A stretch of 64,000 bases of DNA from Pegoplata infirma (taxonomy: Eukaryota > Arthropoda > Insecta > Diptera > Anthomyiidae), in NCBI GenBank assembly GCA_963921195.1, contig OY992540.1, positions 16,313,136 to 16,377,135 on the forward strand, given 5' to 3'. Under the pieces are notes generated by a model. The model saw nothing but the letters and a program-made list of their open reading frames with translations, searched no databases and had not been told where the DNA came from. A program made the position numbers and the translations under genes. Each line of letters opens with the position of its first letter. The first letter of the stretch is position 1. Of this stretch, positions 45,439-57,109 are shown piece after piece.

Positions 45439-45886
45439 AACAAGTGGGGAGTGTTATATTGGGCTGTTCCGAATCCTTTATACCCTGCAACATGTAAAAA
45501 AAAAAAAACAGGGTTTTTTTTTTGAGGGGGGGGGGGGGGGGGGTTTGCTGGGATACGTTGGGGGACACCCTAAAAACCCTGCAAAAAATGCCGTTTTTCT
45601 GAGGTTGGTTTAGTTCTCTAAGAGGAATATTTTCCCCTTGGTCTGATTTTGCCCATTTCCGAACTTAACAAGCATAAGACATATTCGTGCCAAATTTGGG
45701 AATTCTTGCTCTTTTATTTTGGACTGTATCGTGTCCTCTACAGACGGACATCGCTAGAATGTCTTAGAATCAATCACTGATCAATAACAAATAAACTTTA
45801 TAGAGTCCTACATCGATATTTCTATACATTACACACGTAATGACAAAGTGAATATACCCCCATACTTTGGTTGGAGGGTATAAAAA
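45439..45886 (+). mobile_element. mini-me-like element, first subfamily, tandem copy
   Basis: Begins directly after the previous copy: AACAAGTGGGGAGTGTTATA, a run of about 17 G, shortened middle, CTACAGACGGACATCGCTAG (microsatellite reduced to one unit), core, CATACTTTGGTTGGAGGGTA. Confidence 0.7.
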
Positions 45887-45889
45887 TCC

Positions 45890-48780
45890 GAAAAAAATTA
45901 AAGCAATATTCACTTATTTTTGAATTGATTTAATTAAAAAAAAATCGGACAAAATTAAAAAAAATCACGAATTTTTTGAATTGACTTAGTTAATTTTTCA
46001 ATTTAGTCAATTTAAAAACTACTAGATTCAATTAAAAAATGTATTGTTTCAATAAAAAATTAATTGATTGCATTAAAAAAACAAGTAGAAAAGGTAAATT
46101 CGACTTTACCGAATCTATGAATACCCTCCACAATGCATTTTTTTTAAAGGGTAGTACATTTTTTAACGTGAAAAAATTAACAATTTTTATTAGAAATATT
46201 TTATTTTGAGTAAAAACTATTTTTTTGTCATTAAAAAAAAAAAAAAAAAAAAAAATTACTATTTTTTTTTTTTTTGAGTGTAAAATTTTTTTTCGGGTGT
46301 TGTTTTTTTACTGTAAAAATATTTCTAAGTGAATGCACGTACGTATGTTCACAAAATATTGTCATTTTTATAAAAAAAAAAATAAAATTTTTTGTGTAAA
46401 TTTTTTTTGAGTGTAAAATTTTTTCGAGTGAAAAATTTTTTTCGAGTGTAATTTTTAAGTTACCAATGCTTTTAAAACTAAACAAGTTTAAAAAGCATTG
46501 CTTTAAAACTAAAAAAGTTTGAAAAGTTTGCTTAGTTACCACCAATGCTTTTAAAACTTGTTTACCATGTGGCATTTAAGTTAAACAAAATCTGAAATTC
46601 GGGGTTTTGCTTATAACTTTTGAACCACTTGACCGATTGAGCTGAAATTCAATACCAAACAGACCTGAGGAACGGCAAAGATACATGCCACGTTTCAGCA
46701 GTCTCATTATTGTTTTTCGAAAGTTATCGTGTTTTTTATCTAGTAAATTTGCGAAAACCCCTTGCCGACCGATTTGGCTGGATTGCAATACCAACCTGAC
46801 CAGGTAAATGACCCACATATATGCCAAATTTCAATAGCCTCTGTGAAGTCTTTCAAAAGTTAGCGTGTTTTCTACGGACGAACAGACAGACAGACGGACG
46901 GACGGACATCGCTAGATCGACTTAAAATCGATCGAGGATCATGAATATATATACTTTATGGGGTTCTAGTCCAATATTTCGATGTGTTACAAACGGAATG
47001 ACAAACTTATATACCGTCTATCACTAGAGTGGAGGGTATAAAAAAATGTACTTTGAAACTTTTTCGATCTCCTCAAATAATGTAATAAAACTCGATTTTA
47101 GGAATGCAGAAAACTTCATCGAAAAAAAAACATTCTTAAGAAAGACTTTCAGAATTTCTGATATCAAGAGGGTAAAAAATGGTACTTTTTTGTAACTGAT
47201 GAACTAAAGAGACTCCAGAATCTCCAAAACTTGACCAGTAGGATCCTTCTTCTTCTCCAAGAGAAGACCATATTTAGATAATAACATTTTTTAGGGTAAA
47301 AGGAAAATGTTCAAGAAAATTTTTTACCGAAAATGATTCAGAGCTAAACGGGTTTATTTTAATTTTATTTTTTAAATTATTCTAAACAGTTTTTGCGAAA
47401 GACTTAAACGACAACATTTAACTTAACTAAAGATTCCGTACTTTTGAAAAAACTTTTGAAATGAAGACTTTTATTCTGATGCCAGCTAAAAACATTTTTA
47501 AATTGATTCAATAAATTTTTCAATTAAATCAACTATAAAACTACTGGAGTCAATTTAAAAATTTATTGTTTCAATTAAAATATTTAATATTTTGATTTAA
47601 TTAAAAAATTTACTGTTTCAATCGAAGAATTTATTGATTTAATTAAAAAAATTGTTGTTTCAATTCAAAAGTTTATTGAATTAATTTAAAAATTTATTGA
47701 TTGAATTAAAAAATTAATTAAATCGACTAAAAATAAGATGATTCAATTTAAAAATTAATTGATTCAACTAAAATATTATATAAATATATTACAAAAAATT
47801 AAAAAAATTTCAATTAATTGTTGAATTAATTCAACTAATTTTTAATTTATTGAACTCAAAAACTAATCGATTCAATTATAAAATTAATTGATTCAATAAA
47901 AAAATTAATTCGATTAATTTTTAATCAACTCAACTTAAAAAACTACTTGATTCAATTAAAAGAATTATTGATTCAATTCAATTAATTTTTTTTTTTAATT
48001 ATATGATTGAGGTCCAAATTTTTTTGACTCAATTAAAAAATCAATTGATTCAACATAAAAATTAACTGATTCAATAACAAAATTATTAGATTTAATTTGA
48101 TAAATTATTATTATTGAGGTCGAGATTGATCCAATTAATTTTTAATTGATTGAGTTTAAAAACTAATTGATTCAATTCAAAGCTTAATTGGTTTAAAAAT
48201 TAATTGGTTCAATTAAAAAATGTATTGGTTCAATTCAAAAGTTAATTGAATCAATTTAAAAATTATCTGATTAAATTATAAAATTAAATTATTCAACTAA
48301 AAAATTATTTTATTCAAATAGAAAATAAAGTGATTCAATTGAAAAATTAATTGATTCAACCAAATTATTTGTTGATATTTAAAAAAAAAAAAACTGTTAA
48401 AAATATTTCAATTATTAAAAAAAAAAACTGTCAAACAATGAATTAACTGACCATTGATAGTGAATTAATTTTTAATTGATTTTAGTACAAAATTGATTCA
48501 ATCAAAAAATTTATTGATTCAATTAAAAATTTAATTGATTTAATTAAACAATTTATTGGTTCTATTCAAAAGCTTATTAAATCTATTTTAAATTGATTGA
48601 TTAAAAAAATAAATAAATCAATTAAAAATATAATTAATTAAACTAAAAAATAAAGTATTTCAATTTAAAAATTTTTAATAAATTAAAAAAATGTTCAATT
48701 ATTTATTGAATTATTAATTGATTCGAATTTGAAACATTTTTTATTAATTTAGAAATATATTTATAAAAAAAAAATAATAT
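45890..48780. repeat. AATT-rich low-complexity repeat upstream of exon A
   Basis: TTGATTCAATTAAAAAATTA-like phrases repeat imperfectly at about 45900-46078 and 47500-48720, around the mini-me copy; the same phrase returns at 53755-54060 in the first Adar intron. 47047-47500 is AT-rich with no gene seen. Confidence 0.7.
46079..47046 (+). mobile_element. mini-me-like element, second subfamily
   Basis: AACAAGTAGAAAAGGTAAAT, ACCCTCCACAATGCA, GAGTGTAAAA tract, AACTTTTGAACCACTTGACC, GACGGACGGACGGACATCG, CATCACTAGAGTGGAGG-type end. Very similar to 15033-15934 in its inner part (CCAATGCTTTTAAAACTAAA). Confidence 0.7.
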
Positions 48781-49518
48781 TTATAAATTTTTTATTTTAA
48801 AATCTAAAAACTTTCAATACAACTCTTAATTACTCTGCCTTTAAAACCATTTTTTATTTAAATAATTTTATGATATTGTTTTTGTTTTTATAATCGAATT
48901 AATTTATTTTAAATGCCATTCAAACATATACATTTGTAGGTTAATTGTTTTTATTATATGTGGTATATTAATTAAATTTGTTCAATTAAATAAATATTTT
49001 TCTCTCTCCATCTAATTTAAAGGCTTTAAATGTTTATATTGAAAATTGAATGCATCCTGAAATAATAAATTAAAAATACTAACAATGTTGTGTGTCTGTA
49101 AATGTTGTAAATTAACAAAAAAAAAACACATTCCTGTCAAATTAATAAAAAAAATAAAATAACATTAAAAATTAACCAACTAATTAGCATTATAATAAAC
49201 TAAACCATCAAATTAATTATAAACAAATTGAAACGGATATTCGAAATCGATAATTAAAGCGATAATTAAAGTAAATATGTAGTTAAAAAAATATTTTAAA
49301 AATTATAAACAAATAAAAAATATTAACAAATTAACTAAAACTAAAATATTTGTAAAATAAATGTTGTTTTACTAACTCTCTTTAATTCTCTCAGTGTATA
49401 AATGTTGTTAAATATTTTCTTAAACTAAAATTTGGTGTCTATTTTTTGATAAATATTTTTTTTATTTATTAATACTAATTTTAAAATTTTTTGTTCTCTT
49501 TTTTTTTCCTTTTTATAG
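48781..49518. other. AT-rich sequence leading to the exon A acceptor
   Basis: No repeat recognised. A strong pyrimidine tract (from about 49485) and TTTATAG end it at the Adar exon A boundary. Confidence 0.6.
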
Positions 49519-49603
49519 AACGTATTAACTCCTTCGGTCGATATGAACGGCTACAGTCGTAAATCGCCCTCAAAGCGTCGTTATGAAGGTTCCAAGTATT
49601 CAG
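49519..49603 (+). CDS. Adar: Adar, internal coding exon A (N-terminal region)
   Basis: Part of the double-stranded-RNA-specific adenosine deaminase, a nuclear enzyme that converts A to I in neuronal pre-mRNAs. A long pyrimidine tract ending in tttttatag precedes the exon, and the donor is TCAG/gtatgt. The 85 bp read 28 codons in frame from phase 0 and end in phase 1, joining exon C as a glycine codon. The peptide NVLTPSVD is followed by MNGYSRKSPSKRRYE, which I recognise from the N-terminus of Drosophila ADAR (MNGYNRKSPQKRRYE from memory). The basic RKSPSKRR could contribute to nuclear localisation. An internal ATG at codon 9 could be a start if the preceding exon is untranslated. The last 64 bp recur in exon B with six differences, all synonymous. 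The exon splices in frame directly to exon C, or to B and then C. Confidence 0.85.
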
Positions 49604-50132
49604 GTATGTTTAATTTTTCAATTCTTTTTACAGTTTTTCTTTCTTAAAATAACAAAACTAATCAGATCTTTTACATCTTTCTATATAAATACTATAAAAA
49701 ATAGGTTCAAGAATCTGAGGTCTTTTTTAATCATAGAACAAAAAGAAACAACTATCCTATCAAGTTTTATATAATAGAATTATTTCAGAAACTGAGATCG
49801 GCTTTGATCTCAGTTTCTTAAATATTTTCTATGGAGCAAGCTACGGCTCAGGATTGGATCTTCGTTTATTAATTTTTTTTACACAGAAAAATAGCCGTGA
49901 TTAAAACTGTTGTTGAAAGAAGCAACTTTTAATTAATTTATTAATTGATTCAATAGAAGATAACTCTATTGATTAAATTTTTAAAATTCTCAATAGCAAT
50001 TAATTTTTTGATTGAATAAACATTTTAAAGTGGATAATTTTTATACCCTCTATTTACAGTATGGGGGTCTACTCACTTTGTCATTCCGTTTATAACGCAT
50101 CGAAATATCGGTCGGGGACCCCATAAAGTATA

Positions 50133-52856
50133 TGGGGCATTCCATGTCAAATAGGACACTTTGTATTTTTTTTTTTTAGATTTTCCCAATTTGTTAACTG
50201 TTTTTAGTACCCTTCGAAAATTCCTTCGTGGTAAATTTTCAGATTTTTTTGATGACCCGTTCAAAAGATATCGAATTTTTAAAAATTGGTAGTTTGTTCC
50301 TTTACTCAAAACTTCTTCAATAATGGTCCAAATTTCAATTTTTTTTTCAAAATGTTTGTTTTTTACGTACTTTAAAAAAAAAATCCCAAAAAAATCTTAA
50401 AAGAGCTCTAGTGTGCGATCTCATTTTTGAAAATGTTTGTACTCTTCGATTTTTTTTTAAATTTTTTTGTGTAAAACATCTATCGATTCTGCAAATTTTT
50501 TGTCCAGGAGGATCGTGGGATAACGATTATTAATATTTTTAAAAATTTTTTGAAAAAATTTTATTGTAATTTTCCAATCTTAAAATTAGTTCTACTGCTC
50601 CAATGGTGCGTCATAGAGGGGTTCTTTATAAGACCGACCCCCATTATTTTCTACGTCTTAACATTTCTTTGGAACAAACTAATACCCTATCTCCAATTTC
50701 TGAGGGGGCTTCCACACAAAACGACATTTTTTTAAATGCCCTTAGAGAAACAAAATGTATGACCGACCCATAATATTTTTTTAGTCCAAACATTTTCTCT
50801 AAACACACTTACCCTCTATCTGTAATTGTTAAGGCGTTCCCCATACATTTTTTTAATTTTTTATGTATTTGTTTTATTTAATCAGCTTCTACCGGTCCAA
50901 TGGTGCGTCCGAGAGGGGTCATTAGTGAGACCGACCCCCATTTATTTTTACCCTACAACATTTTTTTAATACATACCTACCCCCTATCTCAACTCCCTAA
51001 GTAGGCTCCCATACAAAATTAAATTTTTATAAAATTTGCTCCAACTGTTATTTGTATGGGAGCCTACTTAGGGAGTTGAAATAGGGCGTAGTTATGTTTT
51101 AAAAAAATGTTGTAGGGTAAAAATAAATGGGGGTCGGTCTCACTAATGACCCCTCTCGGACGCACCATTGGACCGGTAGAAGCTGGTTAAATAAAACAAA
51201 TTTACAAAAAATAAAAAAAAATTGTACCTTGTATCTATCCGCCTTAACAGTTAAAGATAAAGGGTAGGTGTGTTCAGAGAAAATGTTTGGACTAAAAAAA
51301 TATTGTGGGTCGGTCATACATTTTGTTGCTCTAAGGGCACTAAGTATTAGGGCAGTTAGAGCGGTTGGAGCAAATTTAAAAAAATGTCGTTTTGTGTGAG
51401 AGCCCCCTTAGAAATTGGAGATAGGGTATTAGTTTGTTCCAAAGAAATGTCAAGACGAAAAAATTAATGGGGGTCGGTCTTATAAAGGACCCCTCTACCA
51501 TTGGAGCAGTAGAAATGATTTTAAGATTGGAAAATTACAATAAAATTTTTTCAAAATATTTTAAAAAATAGTAATAATCGTTATCCCACGATCTTCCTGG
51601 GCAAAAAATTTGTAGAATTGATAGAAGTTTTACATAAAAAAAATTTCAAAAAAATCGAAGAGTACAAACATTTTCAAAAATGAGATTTAAATTTTAAAAC
51701 TTAAAAATCGCATACTAGAGCGCTTTTAAGAATTTTTTGGGACTTTTTTTTTAAAAGGTACGTAAAAACAAAAATTTTGAAAAAAAAATTTTAAATTTGG
51801 ACCATTATTGAAGAAGTTATGAGTAAAAGAAGTTTGAGTAATGGATAGGGTGTTCAATTAATCGGGTTTTTTTTATTGTTCGATTAAACGATTAATCGAC
51901 ATTTGGCATTTTTGATTTATTCGATTAAACGAATAAATTTTTAAAATTGTTCGATTAATCGAATAATTTCAAATTCAGAAATTTTCTAAATTACAAGATT
52001 TTTTTCTGCCAATTTTAGAAAAAATGTTACTTGAGTAAATAATCAATATTAACAACAAGTATTTTAACATTTTATTAACAAAAACAAAACAAAAAAACAA
52101 GGTAAAAGCATTAAAAAATGTAAAAAAATTTAAGTTTTCTGCAATTTTGTTAAAAAATGAAAATGTTTGAAAATGTTAAAAAAATAATTTTGGAGATTTC
52201 AAAAATGTGTAGAATTCAAAAACTATTTTTGTTGCCAAATTTATATAGATTACCGATATAACAAAAATTTTATATTTAATATCTGACTGCTCAAAACTCA
52301 AAAAATTTACCGATTTTAGCGCAGTCATAGAGTAAACCGATTTGGCAAAAATTTTTATTATGTACTCATTTTAATCCGTTTAACAAATCCAAGATTCAGG
52401 AGCAGAAAAAATCCGTAAAAAAATAAGGACCACTCTAGTAAACATGACTGTTTTTTTAAATTTTAATGGTCACATACATTTGGTTTGTTTATTTGACTTA
52501 AAACTTTTAAGAAATTATACATACATATTTCCAGAAAAAACATATATTATTTTTATTCGATTAATCGGCATAAATTCTTCGATTAATCCTTTAATCGAAA
52601 TTAGCAATTTTAAATTAATCGAACAATTATTCGTCTAAAATTGTTCGATTAACCGAACAAGAATTAATCGGCTGAACACTCTAGTAATGGAACAAACTAC
52701 CAATTTTTAAAAATTGGATATCTTTTGAACGGGTCATCAAAAAAATCTGAAAATTTACCACGAAGGAGTTTTCGAAGGGTACTAAAAACTGTAAACAAAT
52801 TGGGAAAATCTAAAAAAAAAATTTTCAAAGTGTCCGATTTGACATAGAATGCCCCA
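50133..52856. mobile_element. foldback DNA element, copy 2, inside an Adar intron
   Basis: Same family as 5518-7626: TGGGGCATTCCATGTCAAAT at the left, its complement at the right, TA on both sides. The two arms (about 0.9 kb each, centre near 51050) are inverted copies. For example ATGGTGCGTCCGAGAGGGGT near 50899 pairs with ACCCCTCTCGGACGCACCAT near 51150, and GGCTCCCATACAA pairs with TTGTATGGGAGCC across the centre. A hAT insertion splits the right arm. Transcribed through by Adar, if the gene model is right. Confidence 0.8.
51846..52683. mobile_element. hAT-like element with CGATTAATCG repeats
   Basis: 838 bp, ends TAGGGTGTTCAATTAATCG and, inverted, TAGAGTGTTCAGCCGATTAA. A perfect 8-bp duplication GTAATGGA lies at 51838-51845 and 52684-52691. 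Removing it restores the arm sequence. Both ends carry TTCGATTAATCG-type motifs. No transposase. Confidence 0.85.
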
Positions 52857-53300
52857 TATATATTATTGATCTATGTTCGATTCTAAGACTTTTCTAGAAT
52901 ATCCGTATGTCCGTCCGTCTGTATAAGACACGATGCAGTCCAAAATAAAAGATATAGACTTGTTAAGTTTGGCAGGAATATGTCTTTTGGTCCTAGGCAG
53001 TTTAAGTTCGTAAATGGGTAAAATCGGACCAGGGGGCAAAAAGTTCCCCCTTGAAGAACTTAACTAACCTCTGAAAAACGCCATATTTTCACAGGCTTTT
53101 TTGTATATTTGTTAAGCAAATGAAACAATTTGATGCCAGAAAAAGTTCAAGGTCCTGCACTTGGACTAAGGAAATCAAAAAAAAAAAATTGTTTTGCCCG
53201 CCCCTCTTTTGTGGGCGTGGATTTTAAAAATGTTTTTATATAATGATAAAATTGTATTACTTAAGCTCAAAAAGCATAATAAATGAATTTTTAAACATTT

Positions 53301-53755
53301 ACCGATGGGTTTATGAAAACAGATCGGAAGTCCAAACATGATCCGATTGAAACTATGTTTTGTTGGATCTGTAATTACTGTAGCAAACACACAAAAACCA
53401 AATTAGAATGAAATAGGCTTATTTTTGTTGTCAATTGACCGATTTATCTGAATGTCAGGCAAATCAAATTTGATTATAATCACACCATTTTTGGACCTAG
53501 GTCCCATATGAAAATTTTGCCAGATATTCACTTTAAACTTTTTATTGGCAACAAATGGAAGCATATTTCACTCAAATTTGGTTTGTGAGTGTTTTTTTCA
53601 CTCATTCAAGATTTGACATAAGACAGACCAAATCGGTCCAAGTTTGGACTTGGGACCCATTTTCTGGAAAACGCTGGTGTAGGGTATTATATGGTCGGTC
53701 TTGACTGACTATAAATTTTCCTACTTGACTGACTTTAATTTTCCTACTTGTTTTA
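53301..53755 (-). mobile_element. fragment of the divergent mini-me subfamily
   Basis: CAAATCGGTCCAAGTTTGGA, ACCCATTTTCTGGAAAACG and GGTGTAGGGTATTATATGGT match the end of 10648-11456. The microsatellite part is missing. Confidence 0.55.
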
Positions 53756-54243
53756 ATTAAAAGTTTTATTGTTTCAATTAAAACAACAATAATTTTAATA
53801 ATTAAAACAATCAAAACATGAATTCTTTCAATTAAAAAAATATATATGTTTGAATTAAAATGTTAATTGTTTCAATTTAGAAATTAAGTGTTTTAATTAA
53901 AAAATTATTTGTTTTAAATCAAAAATTATTTGTTTTAATTAAAAAATTAATTGTTTTAAAAAAATATTTTGTTTTAATTAAAAAAAATTGATATTATTAA
54001 AATTTCTTTATATCAATTATTTTTTTATTGAATCAACTAAATTAAAAAATATAATATTTTTTTTCTTTCCAACAAACGACTTTTATTTCTGTGAAAATAC
54101 TTCAGAATCTCTGAGCCCATTTCTCGTTAGTTTTTTAAAAAAGGATTACAAAATCTGACTACAGTTCAACATCTAAAGAGATATATTCTTTATTTTTCTA
54201 AACAAACACAAACCTACTTTTGCCTTCATTCTCTATTCTACAG

Positions 54244-54375
54244 TTAGGAATTCAAATTCATCTGAATCTGAGGAAAAAAGTCCTCAAAATATGAAAATAT
54301 CTTCATCAGGCGATATGAATGGTTACAGTCGCAAATCACCCTCAAAGCGTCGTTATGAGGGTTCAAAGTATTCAG
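54244..54375 (+). CDS. Adar: Adar, duplicated N-terminal exon B (132 bp, phase 1-1)
   Basis: Second copy of the Adar N-terminal exon. Its final 64 bp encode the same 21 residues as exon A (DMNGYSRKSPSKRRYE and onward), followed by an identical gtatgt donor. The 5' part is unique and encodes a serine- and acid-rich stretch (RNSNSSESEEKSPQN, then MKISSSG). From the first acceptor (ctacag/TTAGG) the exon is 132 bp with both ends in phase 1, so it can be included between A and C or skipped without a frame change. A second AG four bases on (ttag/GAATTC, exon start 54248) would need a different upstream phase. An upstream exon ending ATGTT would then give MLNSN, close to the MLNSANNN start I remember for Drosophila ADAR. 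Exon B may therefore be the ancestral exon and A the extra copy. Which acceptor is used cannot be told from DNA. Confidence 0.85.
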
Positions 54376-54679
54376 GTATGTTTTTGAATAAAATTTAAAA
54401 AAAAAATATTGTTAAAAAATTAGACACTTGAAATAAAAAAAACCCTCTCAAATTACCAAAAAAATCCTCTACTGAGCCCAGCAGAAATTGTCTTTACCTG
54501 TATTTTCCCTATCCTGCTTGTTAAAATTTTGTTGGTGAATTTCAGTAAATTTGTATATTGAAAAATTTGAGTTTAATGTATTTGATTTACAAACAAAAAT
54601 AAAAAATTTACAGATTTAAAACAAGAATTCGTCTTAAATGCTGCATTTTCGAAAAAAAAAACTGAAAATTTAAATATTT

Positions 54680-57030
54680 TTGTTAATTGCATTTAAAAAC
54701 TTCGTCAAGTTACCAAAAACTTTGTTAAGTTACCAAAAACTTTGTTAAGTTACCAAAAGCTTTGTCAAGTTACCAAAAACTTTATTGAGCCCTTAGAAAA
54801 TATCCTTTTATTGATGTTTTGCAAATTTTAATTGTTCTTTTTCGAATTTCAATTAATATTTTTTAAGTTTCGAAATTAAAAAAAATGAGACACTTGAAAT
54901 AAAAAAACCTTGTCAATTTACCAAAAAAAAACCTTGCTGATCCAGTATAAATAGTCTTTACCTATGCTTTCCCTGTGCTGCTTGTTATTTTTTTTTTTTG
55001 TGATTTTACAAAAATAAACTTGGTAAGATGACTTTACAAAGTTTTTTACGCCCATAGATTTTTCATAAAATTTGTATGTATATTGAAAAATTTGAGTTAA
55101 ATGTTCTTGATTTACTAATAAAAATAGTAAGTTTACAGATTTTAAACAAGAATTTAGCTTAAATGCTGGTTGCAGCATTTTCCAAAAAAAAACTGAAAAT
55201 TTAAATATTTTTGTTAATTGCATTTATGAACTTTGTGAAGTTACCAAAAACTTTGTCAAGTTACCAAAAACTTTGTCAAGTTACCAAAAACTTTGTGAAG
55301 TTCCAAAAACTTTGTCATGTTAGCAAAAAATTGTTTGATCCCACAGAAAATATCCTTTTTATTGATCTTTTGAGAATTTTAAATGATCTTTTTCGAATTT
55401 CTTTAATTATTTTATAAATTTCTAAATTTCAAAAAAAAAGTATTGTTAAAAGCATAAAAAACTTGAAAAAAAAAAAATAAAAAAACCCTATAAAATTACC
55501 AAAAAAAATCCTCTGCTGAGCCCAGCAAAAATTGTCTTTACCTGTATTTTCCCTGTCCTGCTTGGTAAATTTTTTTGGTGATTTTACTAAAATAAACTTG
55601 GTAAGAGACTTTTTACAAAGTTTTTTATAGATCCATAGATTTTTCAATAAATTTGTGTGAATATTGAGAAACTTAGTTAAATGTTTTTTATTTACAAACA
55701 AAAATAGTAAATTTACAGATTTTAAACAAGAACTGAGTTAAAATTCTGGTCGCAGCATTTTCAAAAAAAAAAAAATATTTTTGTAAATTACATTTAAAAA
55801 CTTTATCAAGTTACCAAAAACTTTGTCAAGTTACAAAAAACTTTGTTAAGTTACCAAAAACTTTGTTAAGTTACCAAAAACTTTGTCAAGTTACCAAAAA
55901 CTTTGTTGAGCCCGCAGAAAATATACTCTTTATTGATCTTTTGCGAATTTTAATTGATCTTTTTCGAATTTCTATTAATATTTTAAAAATTTCTAAATTA
56001 AAAAAATTAAAATATTTTTAAAAAATGAGACACTTGATCCAGCAGAAATTGTCTTTACCTATACTTTTCCTGTCCTGCTTGTTAAAATTTTTTGGTGATT
56101 TTACAAAAATAAACTTGGTAAAATGACTTTTTACAAAATTTTTAAGATTCATAAGATTTTTCAATAAATTTGGATGAATATTGAAAAATTTAGTTAAATG
56201 TTTTTGATTTACAAACAAAAATAGTAAGTTTACAGATTTTAAACAAGAATTTAGCTTAAATGCTGGTCGCAGTATTTTCCAAAAAACTGAAAATTTCAAT
56301 ATTTTTGTTAATTGCATTTAAAAACTTTGTCAAGTTACCAAAAAACTTTGTCAAGCTACCGAAAACTTTGTCAAGTTACCAAAAACTTTGTAAAGTTAGC
56401 ATAAACTTTGTTGAGCCCACAGAAAATATCCTTTTTATTGATCTTTGCCAATTTTAATTGATCTGTTTCGAATTTCTTTTAATATTTTATAAATTTCTAA
56501 ATTTCTAAAAAAAAAATATTGTTGAAAAAATGAGACACTTGAAATTTATAAAACCATGTAAAATTACCAAAACAATCCTCTGCTTAGCCAGCAGAAATTG
56601 TATTTACCTGAACGTTCCCTGTCATGCTTGTTAAATTTTTTTGGTGATTTTACAAAAATAGACTCGGGTAAGATGACTTTTTACAAAGTTTTTCAGATTT
56701 ATAAATTTTTCAATAAATTTGTGTGTATACTTGAGTTTAATGTACTTGATAAAAAAAAAAAGTAAATTTACAGATTTTAAACAAGAATTCAGCTTAAATG
56801 CTGGTTGCAGCATTTTCAAAAAAAACTAAATTTAAACATTTTTGTTAATTACATTTAAAAACTTTATAAAGTTACCAAAAATGTTGTCAAGTTACCAAAA
56901 ACTTTGTCAAGTTACCAAAAACTTTGTCATGTTACCAAAAACTTGGTCAAGTTACCAAAAACTTGGGTAAGTTACCAAAAACTTTGTCAAGTTACCAAAA
57001 ACTTTGTCAAGTTACCAAAAACTTTGTTGA
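54680..57030. repeat. higher-order repeat in the Adar intron
   Basis: Five units spaced about 520-575 bp. Each has a short tandem of AACTTTGTCAAGTTACCAAA (three to eight copies), then a TATCCTTTTTATTGATCTTT segment, a CCAGCAGAAATTGTCTTTAC segment and a GCTGGTCGCAGCATTTTCC segment. Confidence 0.85.
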
Positions 57031-57109
57031 GCCCTCAAAAAATCCGTTTTATTGATCTTTTGCGAATTTTAATTGATCTTTTTTAAATTTCAATTAATAT
57101 TTTATAAAT

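Larger units (their letters stand above)
50040..53300 (-). mobile_element. mini-me-like element, first subfamily, split by the foldback
   Basis: 50040-50132 (TTTTATACCCTCTATTTACA to CCATAAAGTA) continues at 52857 (TATATTATTGATCTATG), with GTCCGTCCGTCTGTATAAG, AAATCGGACCAGGGGGCAAA and TTTTGTGGGCGTGG to about 53300. The insertion at the TATATATA tract added a 2-bp TA. Confidence 0.7.
49604..54243 (+). other. Adar: Adar intron between exons A and B
   Basis: This 4.6-kb intron (gtatgt to ttctacag) holds, in order: AT-rich unique sequence; the start of a reverse-oriented mini-me copy (50040-50132); a 2.7-kb foldback element (50133-52856) containing its own hAT insertion (51846-52683); the rest of the interrupted mini-me copy (52857 to about 53300); part of a divergent mini-me copy (to about 53755); and AATT-rich low-complexity DNA to about 54060. 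No coding sequence was recognised in it. Confidence 0.75.

Noticed and set aside
54918..56819. Four similar minus-strand ORFs in the second Adar intron (MQLTKI... type)
   Set aside because: They are translations of the 520-575-bp repeat unit, antisense to Adar, with lengths and frames that vary from unit to unit.
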